Of a DNA stretch of 64,000 nt, positions 1 through 7,719 are shown piece by piece. Source of the stretch: Oxalobacter sp. (lineage in GTDB: Bacteria > Pseudomonadota > Gammaproteobacteria > Burkholderiales > Burkholderiaceae_D); NCBI GenBank assembly GCA_003605115.1, contig QZKY01000011.1, positions 62,001-126,000 on the forward strand. The letters are read 5' to 3'. Both the position numbers and the translations under genes were made by a program. Position 1 is the stretch's first letter. Every line of letters begins with the position of its first letter. Below the pieces are notes generated by a model, which saw only the letters and a list, made by a program, of their open reading frames with translations, did no database searches and was not told the DNA's origin.

Positions 1-711
1 GAAGCGATGCGACGCAGCTTTCATCAGGCCGTAGCGTATCAGGAAGGTCGGCGAGTAAAAAATAGCAGACAGGCGCGAGCCATGAATAAAGGCACTCGTT
101 ACGGTCGCAAGATGGCTGAAGAAGTTTGGCAAAACGCTGAAGTAGATGCCTTGTATCGATTGGCGGCTGCCGGCGTGCGCGTGCCCAAGCCTTATATCTG
201 CTTTGAGGGCGTATTGTTGATGGAACTGGTGACCGATGCCAGTGGCAACGCGGCGCCACGTTTGAACGATGTGGAATTGAATCACGAGCTGGCGTTGAAA
301 TTTCACGGAATGTTATTAAAGCAAGTGGTGTTGATGCTTTGTGCAGGCGTCATTCATGGCGACCTGTCCGAGTTCAACATTCTGATCGATAAACATGGCC
401 CCGTGATTATCGATTTGCCGCAGGCAATCGATGCGGCCAGCAGTAGCGTGGCAGCGTCCATGCTGGAACGAGACGTAACCAACTTGGCGAATTTCTTCGG
501 CACCTTTGCACATGAACTCCAAAACAGTGAGTATGGCAAGGAAATATGGGGCTTGTACGATGCGGGCTTGCTTACGCCCGACACGCCGCTTACAGGGAAA
601 GTTGCTGCGCCGACAGAACCAGTGGATGTCGATGCCGTGATATGGGAAATTGAGCTGGCGCGGCTGGAGGAAGAAAATCTGCAACGCATTCGAATGGAGC
701 GCTTGGATTGA
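1..711 (+). CDS. RIO-type serine/threonine protein kinase, 5' end outside the window
   Basis: This is the C-terminal part of a RIO1-like atypical protein kinase. The reading frame is open to the first base, so the true start and the glycine-poor ATP loop lie upstream; family members are usually around 280 residues and 236 are present here. The kinase core is clear: the catalytic loop HGDLSEFN and the metal-binding IIDLPQA replace the HRD and DFG motifs of ordinary kinases, as expected for RIO proteins. An acidic, glutamate-rich tail follows. Bacterial RIO kinases of this type are cytosolic and poorly characterised; the substrate cannot be read from sequence. The next gene on the same strand is 160 bases away and unrelated, so this gene probably ends its own transcript. 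Confidence 0.85.
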   Translation, partial: EAMRRSFHQAVAYQEGRRVKNSRQARAMNKGTRYGRKMAEEVWQNAEVDALYRLAAAGVRVPKPYICFEGVLLMELVTDASGNAAPRLNDVELNHELALKFHGMLLKQVVLMLCAGVIHGDLSEFNILIDKHGPVIIDLPQAIDAASSSVAASMLERDVTNLANFFGTFAHELQNSEYGKEIWGLYDAGLLTPDTPLTGKVAAPTEPVDVDAVIWEIELARLEEENLQRIRMERLD

Positions 712-872
712 TGTCGATCGACAACAGTTCACAGATCAGCATCAATTAATTTCCAGAAAAAGCAAAGCTGGCCTTGGTGCTGTAAAGCAAGTAGACATGC
801 GCATTCATGAAGGGTAGGCTTCCGGTGTTACTATGACCTGTCGAGATCTATATAGAACTCATGGGAGATAAC

Positions 873-1355
873 ATGTCATACATCGAAGAGTCACTTTCAA
901 CGGGAGAGAAGGTTGAGGGTATGTTCAAACCTCACTGGTTTGCCTGGGTGCCAACGTATATTTGGTTGCTCTTGGGTCTTGTAATCCTTGGGTTAACCTG
1001 GCTCATCAAGTCTGCATGGGGGCCGAAGTATGTTGGGCTGATCTTTGGCCTTGCAGGCTGGGGTGTGACCTGGTTCATCGCGCTCTATCAATTCTTGCGA
1101 CTGCGATCCATAGAGCAAGGCGTCACAAACAAACGCGTTATTTTGAAGAAGGGCATCATTAGTCGAAGGACTGATGAAATGAAGCTCACCTCGATAGAAA
1201 CGGTTGAGATCAACCAAGGCGTTTGGGGGAGAATCTTCGGCTTCGGCACGGTGAAGGTGACGGGGCGCGGCATCAGCGATGTCGTTTACACACGCATAGA
1301 TGACCCCATGTCTGTGAAGCGTCAGATTGAAAGCATCAGTAATCCCGCAGTCTGA
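873..1355 (+). CDS. PH-domain (bPH2) membrane protein
   Basis: A 160-residue protein with two hydrophobic segments (about residues 30-50 and 55-77) followed by a bacterial pleckstrin-homology domain of the YdbS/YdbT type. Typical signs are the stretch VTNKRVILKKGIISR and the later IETVEINQ, GRIFGFGTVKVTG pattern. Such proteins sit in the inner membrane with the PH fold in the cytosol; their role is generally unknown. The start at 873 is preferred over the ATG at 861 because GGGAG at 863-867 lies five bases before it and would be inside the gene otherwise. It stands alone, with no operon partner visible. Confidence 0.8.
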   Translation: MSYIEESLSTGEKVEGMFKPHWFAWVPTYIWLLLGLVILGLTWLIKSAWGPKYVGLIFGLAGWGVTWFIALYQFLRLRSIEQGVTNKRVILKKGIISRRTDEMKLTSIETVEINQGVWGRIFGFGTVKVTGRGISDVVYTRIDDPMSVKRQIESISNPAV

Positions 1356-1669
1356 GTTATATCCAATCGATTTACTCGATATCAATTCATTTTCAGAAAA
1401 AGCCGAGCTACGCCTCATCGTTCCCGTTTTGTGGTCTGCAAGGTGTTAAGGTTCGCGAATGAAGCTAAAGCATCGGGAAGCAGTTTGTCGCATAAATCCA
1501 CAAACCAGTTTTCGTACAATTATCAAAACCCCTCACTAGCGGTCAAGCGCGCTCCTTTCGGCCACTGAACGTTGCGCGATAAAGTTGCGCAGTGCCAACT
1601 TGTTTTACGTGCAAACTTATCCGTTATCTGCATTCGTTTCCTCAACCGAAGTACAACAGGAGAGTCACC
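1356..1669. other. intergenic region without a recognised gene
   Basis: No convincing coding sequence or RNA is visible. The only structure noticed is a short direct repeat GTTGCGC around 1572-1590. The last 20 bases hold the ribosome binding site of the next gene. Confidence 0.4.
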
Positions 1670-1855
1670 ATGCCAGGACCAACCAACAGCAATATCGCGA
1701 GTGATAAATGGGAATTTTACAAAGACGCTCAAGGTGAGTCGCGCTGGACCAGAACGGCTCTTAACGGAAATATTGTCGGCGCATCGACCCAAGGTTATGT
1801 TAATCGCGCTGATTGTGTTGCCAATGCACAGCGTAATGGTTATACGGGAGCTTGA
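1670..1855 (+). CDS. YegP/DUF1508-family small protein
   Basis: A 61-residue protein consisting of a single YegP-type module. The family pattern is complete: KWEFYKDAQGESRW near the start, then NGNIVGASTQGY and CVANAQRNGYTG at the end. E. coli YegP carries two such modules in tandem; single-module versions are common in betaproteobacteria. Function is unknown. The ATG at 1670 is chosen because AGGAGA at 1658-1663 stands at the right distance; an in-frame ATG at 1592 would add an N-terminus with no resemblance to the family. A hairpin follows the stop codon. Confidence 0.85.
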   Translation: MPGPTNSNIASDKWEFYKDAQGESRWTRTALNGNIVGASTQGYVNRADCVANAQRNGYTGA

Positions 1856-1874
1856 TACTGGACAACCTCAAGGT

Positions 1875-1916
1875 GGCCAACAAACGTCAGACGCGTCTCT
1901 CGGCATTTTGTTGGCC
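1875..1916 (+). terminator. possible hairpin terminator of the YegP-like gene
   Basis: Ten-base arms GGCCAACAAA (1875-1884) and TTTGTTGGCC (1907-1916) pair perfectly; the loop contains a further palindrome AGACGCGTCT. There is no run of T after the second arm, so it may be a structural element rather than a true intrinsic terminator. Confidence 0.4.
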
Positions 1917-1966
1917 GCTTCAACATTTTTGCTACATTATTCTTGTATACAGGCCTTGCAGGAAGT

Positions 1967-1991
1967 AAAAAAAGCCGCCGGTGATGGCGGC
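1967..1991 (-). terminator. intrinsic terminator of the nif operon
   Basis: Read on the minus strand: GCCGCC, a six-base loop, GGCGGC and then seven T residues. It lies 50 bases beyond the nifT stop codon and is correctly oriented to end the leftward nif transcript. Confidence 0.7.
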
Positions 1992-2040
1992 CGTAAGGCG
2001 CCACTTTCGCAGTGCTCTGGCATCGGAGGACTTTGCTACA

Positions 2041-2247
2041 TCAGGCAAGCTTTCTGGCTTCAACGGTGATCGGGAGAGCAGTGTCTTCTGTCATTGTCGG
2101 CAATTCCAGTTGCCAGCCGTTGGACAGTGTGACGACACCTCCCCACATGCCGGGTTTTTCCATCGAGACGATGGGTTCTTCCAAATCCTTTTTCGCCACA
2201 TATACAGAGAGTGCGCCCGCGCGGTTTTTTCTGATCATTACTTTCAT
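2041..2247 (-). CDS. nifT: NifT/FixU nitrogen-fixation protein
   Basis: A 68-residue protein matching the small NifT (FixU) family along its whole length: it begins MKVMIRKNRAG, contains LSVYVAKKDLEEPIV and WGG, and ends PITVEARKLA. NifT is found in many nif operons; loss has little effect in Klebsiella and its biochemical role is not established. A ribosome binding site GGAG lies six bases before the ATG. It is the last gene of the leftward nif segment, separated from the upstream 125-aa gene by about 195 bases in which no second sigma-54 promoter was found, so it probably depends on the nifB promoter or a weak internal one. Confidence 0.9.
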   Translation of the reverse strand: MKVMIRKNRAGALSVYVAKKDLEEPIVSMEKPGMWGGVVTLSNGWQLELPTMTEDTALPITVEARKLA

Positions 2248-2442
2248 ATTTTCTCCATGAGTCGCCGGAAACTCTGACTAACCTGCTGTGCGTTCGGATG
2301 GCTTCCGAGTTTGCAACCCCCGCGGTGTTGGCTCCGGCCGCTTCGTTTAACGTTCGTTTTACTCACGTTAGCCTTCACCGAAACTTCGTTTTCGGAATCC
2401 TAATTGCTTGCAACGGTTTTCAGAGTTTCCATAATGTTTACG

Positions 2443-2820
2443 TCATTGCCAAAAAACCTTGTGCGGATCGGTAATGAGATATTCCACCAAGGGTCGGAGC
2501 GCTTCTGCACAACGTTGTAGATGCCATTGTTTTGCCGAGTGGTTCATGCCATAAAGCTTCCAGGTCAATGAGGGTTCGTCGTATTCGATCAGGGCAATGT
2601 CAATGGCTTTCCCATCAGGCGATATGGAACGCGAGCAGCACGGGCTGGTAATGTGATAGCCGTTAGGCGTCGGTGTGATGCTGACGGTGACATAGCGATA
2701 GCGCTCTCGCTTTTCCAGCATGCGCTTCAAGCGCCGCAAGTCAAATTCATTGGGCTGCGCGCCTGTGATGTGAAGTGCAGGCGTGAGTGGCGTAAAAGTG
2801 ACAGGTGAAATCATTGCCAT
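2443..2820 (-). CDS. unknown 125-aa protein in the nif operon
   Basis: Not recognised. The protein has an N-terminal segment rich in Thr and Pro, a charged stretch LRRLKRMLEKRERYRYV (about residues 29-45) and a central ITSPCCSRSI with adjacent cysteines that could bind metal. The C-terminal half (IALIEYDEP, WKLYGMNHSAKQW, DPHKVFWQ) looks like a compact fold. It starts six bases after the nifZ stop, with no clear ribosome binding site of its own, so it is probably translated by coupling to nifZ. Its place inside fdxN-nifZ-X-nifT argues for a role in nitrogenase maturation or electron supply. Two Met codons at residues 1 and 3 are both possible starts. Confidence 0.75.
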   Translation of the reverse strand: MAMISPVTFTPLTPALHITGAQPNEFDLRRLKRMLEKRERYRYVTVSITPTPNGYHITSPCCSRSISPDGKAIDIALIEYDEPSLTWKLYGMNHSAKQWHLQRCAEALRPLVEYLITDPHKVFWQ

Positions 2821-2826
2821 GGTTTT

Positions 2827-3105
2827 CTAGTCGATATAGTCAAGCGATTCGAGCTCTCGTCGTTTCATGCCGACGCGATAGCCGTGTTCCACATATTCCA
2901 CGCCATAGATGTAAAACTGCTGCAAAAAAGTGCCAATGCTGGCGACGTAGCCAACAGCCCCTTTTTTGACCAGCACTTCGCCGATTTCTTTTCCGGGAAA
3001 TGTGCCGTCGTTTTTTATGTTGATTCGGCAGCGCACCTTTTCGCCATATTCAAAATGTGGCGGCCTGTCGATTTCGATGATGTCGCTGTCGCGTGCGATT
3101 TTCAT
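2827..3105 (-). CDS. nifZ: NifZ nitrogenase maturation protein
   Basis: A 92-residue member of the NifZ family. Diagnostic features are the FEYGEKVR motif near residue 20, NDGTFPGKEIGEVLVKKG in the middle, and GYVASIGTFLQQFYIYGVEYV. NifZ helps form the second P-cluster in each MoFe protein half together with NifW and the Fe protein (known from Azotobacter and Klebsiella). AGGAGG precedes the start at a good distance. The gene follows fdxN by 20 bases on the same strand, and the family member here has the usual short length without the long acidic tail seen in some species. Confidence 0.92.
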   Translation of the reverse strand: MKIARDSDIIEIDRPPHFEYGEKVRCRINIKNDGTFPGKEIGEVLVKKGAVGYVASIGTFLQQFYIYGVEYVEHGYRVGMKRRELESLDYID

Positions 3106-3125
3106 GGCAGTCCTCCTCTAATGAT

Positions 3126-3344
3126 TCAGGCCTGATAACGCGGGAGAGAGTCGTCGATGACGATGGTGTTTTTCCCGGGACAGGTTGCGACACATTGCGG
3201 CTCATCGAAGTGCCCGACGCATTCCGTGCATTTCTTCGGGTTGATCATGAAGATGCCGGCCTTTTCGCGAATGGCATTGTTTGGGCAGGCAAGTTCACAT
3301 GCCGAACAACCGGCACACAAGGCTTCGTTAATTTTGTATGGCAT
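3126..3344 (-). CDS. fdxN: 2[4Fe-4S] ferredoxin FdxN
   Basis: A 72-residue ferredoxin with two cluster motifs: CAGCSACELACP (residues 10-21) and CTECVGHFDEPQCVATCP in the second half. The longer gap between the second and third cysteine of motif two is typical of the nif-linked FdxN and FrxA type. These proteins feed low-potential electrons to nitrogenase or to NifB during FeMo-cofactor assembly. It sits directly between nifB and nifZ, with GGAGGA just before the ATG, and is surely co-transcribed with nifB. Confidence 0.93.
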   Translation of the reverse strand: MPYKINEALCAGCSACELACPNNAIREKAGIFMINPKKCTECVGHFDEPQCVATCPGKNTIVIDDSLPRYQA

Positions 3345-3361
3345 GATTCCTCCGCTTCGCT

Positions 3362-4891
3362 TTATGCCGCCGATACAAACGCACCTTGCCGTATTTGCGC
3401 ATCACCGCGAGGCGTATGCGCGATTTCGCCGCTGGCAATTTTGGCAAGGTAGGTTTTGAAATAGCCGAGCACGCCTGCCTCGATATATTCGAAAGCAAGG
3501 CTATCGACGGGATCAATGCCTGATGCTTTCAATTCATGTTGGGGGCAAGCGCCGATTTTCGCGGCCAGCACGGCGTGGCAGTCGTTGAGGGCGCGCAAGA
3601 TGTTGGGCAGCACTTCTTCATTATCGTAACCGCCTTGGCAATACAGATCCACACGGCGATGGCCGATGAATTTTGCACCTTTCGCGGAAGCTTCGAAAAT
3701 CTGGAATTCCTTGGCATGACCAAAGTGCTGGCTGATTTTTCCATCCCCTTTGCTGGTTACTGCAACCAAGATAGAGATGTCTTCATTTCCGGAAGTGATT
3801 TCCGAGAGCGCGGAAAGTGCTTGTGCGGCGCTGCCTTGACGGCGTGCTTCCACGCGCTTCAGGTAGTCCAGGTGAACAGATGCATCGTATGAGATTTCCA
3901 TCGTGTCGACCTTTTCCTGCGTGAATTCGGCATTGCGATCTTCGCCCAGCATGCCGACGGCATCGGCACGACATTGACGACAGTGACGCATCACTTTCAT
4001 GTTGCCTTCGCATTGATCTTGCAGGTTTTTGAGTGCTTGCGCGCTGGGGCTGGGGATGCCTTGCAGTCCAAAAACGGTGCCATGTTCTGGTGCGGAGATG
4101 AGCGGCATGATGTTGTGGATGAATGCGCCTCTGGCTTTCACGGCCTTGTTCACTTCAACGAGGTGTTCGTCGTTGATGCCGGGGATCATGACGGAATTGA
4201 CTTTGCAGAGCACGCCGCGCGCGGCCAGCATTTCCAATCCTTTCATTTGTTGTTCGTGCAGGATGCGTGATGCTTCAATCCCGGTCCAACGGCGGTTTTT
4301 GTAAAAGATCCACGGATAAATATGTTGGCCGATTTCAGGATCAACCATATTGATTGTGATGGTAACGTGCTCAATGTTGAGTGCTTGTATTCTGTCCACA
4401 TGCTCAGGCAGCAACAAGCCGTTGGTGGAAAGGCAAAGTTTGATGTGCGGCGCTGCGGCGGCAATCATCTCGAAGGTGTCAAAAGTCTTGTCACCATTGG
4501 CGAGTGCATCGCCGGGACCCGCAATGCCGACGACACTCATTTGCGGAATTTTGCTGGCCACGGCCAGTACTTTTTTGGCGGCTTGTTCAGGCGTGAGTTT
4601 TTCGCTCACCACGCCGGGACGTGATTCGTTGGAACAATCGAATTTGCGATTGCAGTAGTTGCATTGGATATTGCATGCCGGTGCAACGGCAACGTGCATG
4701 CGTGCAAAGTGTTGGTGCGCGCCTTCGTTGTAGCACGGGTGATTTTTGATCTTGTCCCAAATCTCTGGCGAGAAGTTTTCCTGGGCATTGTCGCTGCCGC
4801 CAGATGCGCAGGAACTTCTGAGTCCACCGGCGCAGCCGGACGCGGGGGTGGGCGATGCAGGTTGCAGGATGAAAGTTTTGTGTGTCTGCAT
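3362..4891 (-). CDS. nifB: NifB, FeMo-cofactor radical SAM synthase with C-terminal NifX-like domain
   Basis: NifB builds NifB-co, the [8Fe-9S-C] core of the FeMo cofactor, from paired [4Fe-4S] clusters using SAM. The radical SAM motif is CNIQCNYC (cysteines 73, 77 and 80), preceded by [16 protein letters not shown], a signature of NifB. Further conserved pieces are [11 protein letters not shown] and [13 protein letters not shown], which carries cluster-binding cysteines. From about residue 370 a NifX/NafY-like domain follows ([20 protein letters not shown]), as in most proteobacterial NifB. The length of 509 residues is normal. The start has AAGGGG upstream. A sigma-54 promoter and a NifA site lie in the 209-base gap to nifA. 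Confidence 0.97.
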   Translation of the reverse strand: MQTHKTFILQPASPTPASGCAGGLRSSCASGGSDNAQENFSPEIWDKIKNHPCYNEGAHQHFARMHVAVAPACNIQCNYCNRKFDCSNESRPGVVSEKLTPEQAAKKVLAVASKIPQMSVVGIAGPGDALANGDKTFDTFEMIAAAAPHIKLCLSTNGLLLPEHVDRIQALNIEHVTITINMVDPEIGQHIYPWIFYKNRRWTGIEASRILHEQQMKGLEMLAARGVLCKVNSVMIPGINDEHLVEVNKAVKARGAFIHNIMPLISAPEHGTVFGLQGIPSPSAQALKNLQDQCEGNMKVMRHCRQCRADAVGMLGEDRNAEFTQEKVDTMEISYDASVHLDYLKRVEARRQGSAAQALSALSEITSGNEDISILVAVTSKGDGKISQHFGHAKEFQIFEASAKGAKFIGHRRVDLYCQGGYDNEEVLPNILRALNDCHAVLAAKIGACPQHELKASGIDPVDSLAFEYIEAGVLGYFKTYLAKIASGEIAHTPRGDAQIRQGAFVSAA

Positions 4892-4963
4892 GAATCATTC
4901 CCCTTATTGCAGTCTTTGCGCGGGTTAATGCAAAAATCATTGGTGTGTTTACACCGATGGATT

Positions 4964-4979
4964 AGCGAGATTCGTGCCA
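4964..4979 (-). promoter_or_regulatory. sigma-54 promoter of nifB
   Basis: On the minus strand the sequence is TGGCAC-N5-TCGCT, with GG and GC spaced by ten bases as required. The -24 half is perfect; the -12 half has TCGC instead of TTGC. It stands about 73 bases before the nifB ATG. Confidence 0.8.
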
Positions 4980-5063
4980 GATAAATTTTCTTTTGAAAAT
5001 CAGTCTGTTGTCGGCTTTGTGTGTCTGAAGCGTTCGGATGTTTTTGGCGGGTTATCGGCAAAT

Positions 5064-5079
5064 TGTCGGGAATACGACA
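5064..5079. promoter_or_regulatory. NifA upstream activating sequence
   Basis: A perfect TGT-N10-ACA site, the consensus for NifA binding, lies 85 bases upstream of the nifB -24 element, inside the usual enhancer distance. It sits just after the nifA stop codon region. Confidence 0.8.
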
Positions 5080-5100
5080 AAACCAGAGATCGATAACGCA

Positions 5101-6813
5101 TCAAAACTTTTTCACTTCAATATTGTGCTTCGTCAGCGCGTAAGCGATTTGTCGTGGCGTGAGATTCAGCAGGCGTGCAGCCTTCGCTTGCACCCAGCCG
5201 CATTGCTCCATTGCCCAGATGAGCTTGTCCCGCTCGTTCATGGTGGCGGGGGGGGCTGGCAAGGCAGCTGACGCGCTTGCCGGCACATTGCCGGGATTTT
5301 CTGCCGGTTTTTCCTGCGGGATTTCCTTGATGGGAATAATGGTTTCGTTTGCTGACGCAACATGTTCACTGCTTTCTTTATTAGGCAAGTGAAAGTGCAA
5401 AATCTTCCCCATACATCTGTTTTGCTGGCAGAGCACGTGTACATCCTGAATGACATCGCCGCTCGTCATGGTGGCGGAGCGTTCGATGCAATTTTCCAGT
5501 TCACGTACGTTGCCGGGCCAACTGCATTGCATGAATTGTTTCATCGCTTCTGGCGAAATGCGGAGCTGCTTGCGGTTTTCCCGATTGAAGACATCGAGGA
5601 AGTGCTCAACCAGGAAAGGAATGTCCTCTCTTCTATCACGTAGCGGCGGAATGAAAATGCTGAAGACGTTGATGCGGTAATACAGGTCGGCGCGGAAGCT
5701 GCCGTTCGTCACCGCCTCTTCCAAATTGCGGTTGGTGGCGGTAATCAGCCGCACATTCACCTTGATCGGCTTTGACCCGCCCACACGTTCGAATTCGCGT
5801 TCTTGCAGCACGCGCAGGAGTTTGACTTGAAAGGCGGGGGAAATGTCACCGATTTCATCGAGAAACAGGGTGCCGCCATTCGCGAGTTCGAAGCGTCCTT
5901 TGCGTTCGGCGTGCGCGCCGGTGAACGCCCCTTTTTCATGTCCGAAGAGTTCGGATTCCAGTAGGGTTTCCGAGAGCGCAGCGCAGTTGACCTTGATGAA
6001 GGGGCCATCCTTGCGCGGGCTGAGAAAGTGAATGGCGCGGGCAATCACTTCCTTGCCGGTGCCGCTTTCGCCCCGCAGCAGCACAGTGGATTTCCCCGGT
6101 GCAGATTGGTACACCTCCGCGAACACTTCCTGCATGGGTTTGGAGTAGCCAATGACGTTTTCGAGACTGTACTTGCGCTTGAGTGCCTTGACGAGAATTT
6201 GCTTTTCTTCAAGCAGTTGCGCTCGCTCTGCAATGATGCTTCTGTTAAAGCGCACGGTTTGTCCAATCAGGTTGGCGATCATTGTGAGCAGGCGCACATC
6301 TTTATCGAATGCATTTTTGGTGTGATCGGTGATGACGCGCATGATCGACAGTACACCGATGGTGGAGTGATTTGCCTTGATCGGTACGCCGATATAAGCA
6401 ACGTTTTTTCCGCCCGATTCTTCCACGGACCCCAGCTTGCTGATAAAAAGCGGTTCTCCGGAAATGTCCGGGATAACTGCGGGTGCACCTGTTTTAAAGA
6501 CTCTGCCGGTGATGCCTTCGCCGATTTCGTAACGCACGTCGCGCAAATGTTCTGCCGGAATGCCGGTACTGCCCATCAATCGCAATTGCCCATTCTCACC
6601 TTCCAGGCAAACCATGCCGCGCCAGATACCCAGGTTGACGCTCAGGAGATTTAAGAGCGCGCGGAATACTTTGTTGATGTCCAGGGACGCGCTCAATAAT
6701 TTGCTCACCTCATAGATAGTGCGCAACGCTTCATCTGTTCCCTGCGCGGGAGATTTCCCGATTTCGGATGATGAGGGTGATGTACCGAGGTTTTCATCGT
6801 CTTTGGGTGACAT
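5101..6813 (-). CDS. nifA: NifA, nitrogen-fixation transcriptional activator
   Basis: A 570-residue sigma-54-dependent activator of nif genes. The order is an N-terminal GAF domain (about residues 35-185), a central AAA+ domain with Walker A GESGTGKE (248-255) and the sigma-54 contact loop GAFTGA (295-300), then a linker and a Fis-type helix-turn-helix at the end. Cysteines 430, 442, 462 and 467 form C-X11-C-X19-C-X4-C, the pattern tied to direct oxygen sensitivity in alpha- and betaproteobacterial NifA, where NifL is absent. The start at 6813 is chosen because AGGAGCAGGA precedes it; an upstream in-frame ATG at 6957 would run through the promoter. It is transcribed toward nifB. Confidence 0.96.
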   Translation of the reverse strand: MSPKDDENLGTSPSSSEIGKSPAQGTDEALRTIYEVSKLLSASLDINKVFRALLNLLSVNLGIWRGMVCLEGENGQLRLMGSTGIPAEHLRDVRYEIGEGITGRVFKTGAPAVIPDISGEPLFISKLGSVEESGGKNVAYIGVPIKANHSTIGVLSIMRVITDHTKNAFDKDVRLLTMIANLIGQTVRFNRSIIAERAQLLEEKQILVKALKRKYSLENVIGYSKPMQEVFAEVYQSAPGKSTVLLRGESGTGKEVIARAIHFLSPRKDGPFIKVNCAALSETLLESELFGHEKGAFTGAHAERKGRFELANGGTLFLDEIGDISPAFQVKLLRVLQEREFERVGGSKPIKVNVRLITATNRNLEEAVTNGSFRADLYYRINVFSIFIPPLRDRREDIPFLVEHFLDVFNRENRKQLRISPEAMKQFMQCSWPGNVRELENCIERSATMTSGDVIQDVHVLCQQNRCMGKILHFHLPNKESSEHVASANETIIPIKEIPQEKPAENPGNVPASASAALPAPPATMNERDKLIWAMEQCGWVQAKAARLLNLTPRQIAYALTKHNIEVKKF

Positions 6814-6875
6814 ATTCCTGCTCCTGCCTTGTTTGGCTGTGTCGTGGTATGAAACGCCGCTTTTGATTTTCTTTT

Positions 6876-6891
6876 TGCAATATTCGTGCCG
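6876..6891 (-). promoter_or_regulatory. sigma-54 promoter of nifA
   Basis: Minus-strand CGGCAC-N5-TTGCA, with correct GG-N10-GC spacing, about 63 bases upstream of the chosen nifA start. One base differs from the TGGCAC consensus. It suggests that nifA answers to NtrC or to itself. No TGT-N10-ACA site was found upstream before the island boundary at 6987. Confidence 0.7.
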
Positions 6892-6907
6892 CCCCAAATT
6901 GGTGAGG

Positions 6908-6929
6908 TGCAAGTGGCACAGCACTTGCA
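6908..6929 (+). promoter_or_regulatory. palindrome containing a near-perfect rightward sigma-54 promoter
   Basis: The plus strand holds TGGCAC (6914-6919), five bases, TTGCA (6925-6929), which is the full -24/-12 consensus. It lies inside a perfect inverted repeat with arms TGCAAGTG (6908-6915) and CACTTGCA (6922-6929). It points away from nifA toward the island and, beyond it, iscR. It may be a real divergent promoter or an activator site upstream of nifA that mimics one. Confidence 0.55.
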
Positions 6930-6986
6930 TAAAGGACAGTGGATGCGTGAGATACACGAAAACGCCCTATCTTTTAGGGAAGGGCG

Positions 6987-7114
6987 TGGTCACGCTTAAA
7001 TGAAAGCCGAGCTGGATTCCCTCTGTAGAGCCTGCCTCGCCATTTTTCTTTTCAATTGAAAGTTGAGCTAAAAGCTCAAAACGCATGCCTGAATTTTGTA
7101 AATTTAATTGAGCT
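6987..7114 (+). repeat. left-end repeat cluster of the island (three copies)
   Basis: Three copies of a TTAAAT(N)AAGTTGAGCT-type motif in the same direction: 6996-7013 (reads AAAGCCGAGCT), 7053-7069 (GAAAGTTGAGCT) and 7099-7114 (TTTAATTGAGCT). The outermost one is joined to TGGTCA at 6987, which is matched in inverted form at 27177-27182. Confidence 0.6.
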
Positions 7115-7247
7115 GGGATGTAAAGATTTGTCAGTGTGACAATGAAGCATGTAAAGACAAAACCAATCCATTGAGCGATGGGTGGGCATTTTGTTTGCCT
7201 CAGTCAGATTACGTTGTTGTCAGAGTGGAATTTTATTTTTCTTATGA

Positions 7248-7304
7248 AGTTTTATGGAATTTCCATAATTATGGAATTTCCATAATTATTGGATTTTCAT
7301 AAAA
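7248..7304 (+). repeat. left copy of an AT-rich direct repeat bracketing the HEPN cassette
   Basis: Begins AGTTTTATGGAATT and contains two tandem 21-base units made of ATGGAATTTCCATAATT. A shorter diverged copy in the same direction is at 9389-9427. Confidence 0.6.
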
Positions 7305-7471
7305 CGGCATAAAACTTGCGGACTGAGCTGCTCCACCACAGCAGAGCTGTCTACCTTACGGGGAGCCTCAACGGCCTAGGAAACTCGGTCCTTGCCAGTT
7401 TTGTGTTTCACCCTATCTACACGGCCTCCTCCTATTTACCGGACATATTGACCTGCTCCCCGAGATTAGTA

Positions 7472-7557
7472 CGGTGAGGATTTAGAATCTGCAATTAGCT
7501 GATAGCAGCCACACGCAATGAATCAACCGAGCGTCTGGTTTGGCCGAACTACAGCCA
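7472..7557 (+). repeat. diverged third copy of the cassette repeat
   Basis: Shares CGG(T/C)GAGGATT, AGA(A/G)TCTGC and TTTGGCCGAA with the copy at 9227-9314, in the same direction, but the middle has diverged. Together with 7581-7668 it forms a large imperfect inverted repeat. Confidence 0.5.
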
Positions 7558-7580
7558 GTGAAATCCAAATGGCAAATCCT

Positions 7581-7668
7581 CGGCCAAAGCGGAAGTTCAC
7601 GTGGCGAGTGGTAACAGTCGGGAATAATGCAAATAGCAGACTCTGAAGCCTCGCCGTATTAAACTTGG
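7581..7668 (-). repeat. 88-nt inverted repeat, left arm (HEPN cassette)
   Basis: Aligns without gaps to the reverse complement of 9227-9314 with seven mismatches in 88 positions (about 92 percent identity) by eye. The right arm begins 17 bases after the HEPN stop codon; the left arm ends 51 bases before its start. Confidence 0.8.
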
Positions 7669-7719
7669 ACGGCGGGTCAGTTACACATTAATTAGATTGC
7701 CGAGCCAAGGGTGAAATAC

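Larger units (their letters stand above)
7115..7719. other. non-coding region before the HEPN gene, rich in repeats
   Basis: No credible gene. It holds AT-rich palindromic repeats (7248-7304), a stretch with TGACCTGCTCCCCG at 7449-7462 that resembles an IS3-family end, and two copies of a longer repeat (7472-7557 and 7581-7668) facing each other. The HEPN gene starts directly afterwards. Confidence 0.5.

Noticed and set aside
7108-7302. 64-aa frame downstream of the rightward sigma-54 promoter
   Set aside because: It lies in the left-end repeats, ends in palindromic AT-rich sequence and resembles no protein, so it is unlikely to be the promoter's target gene.
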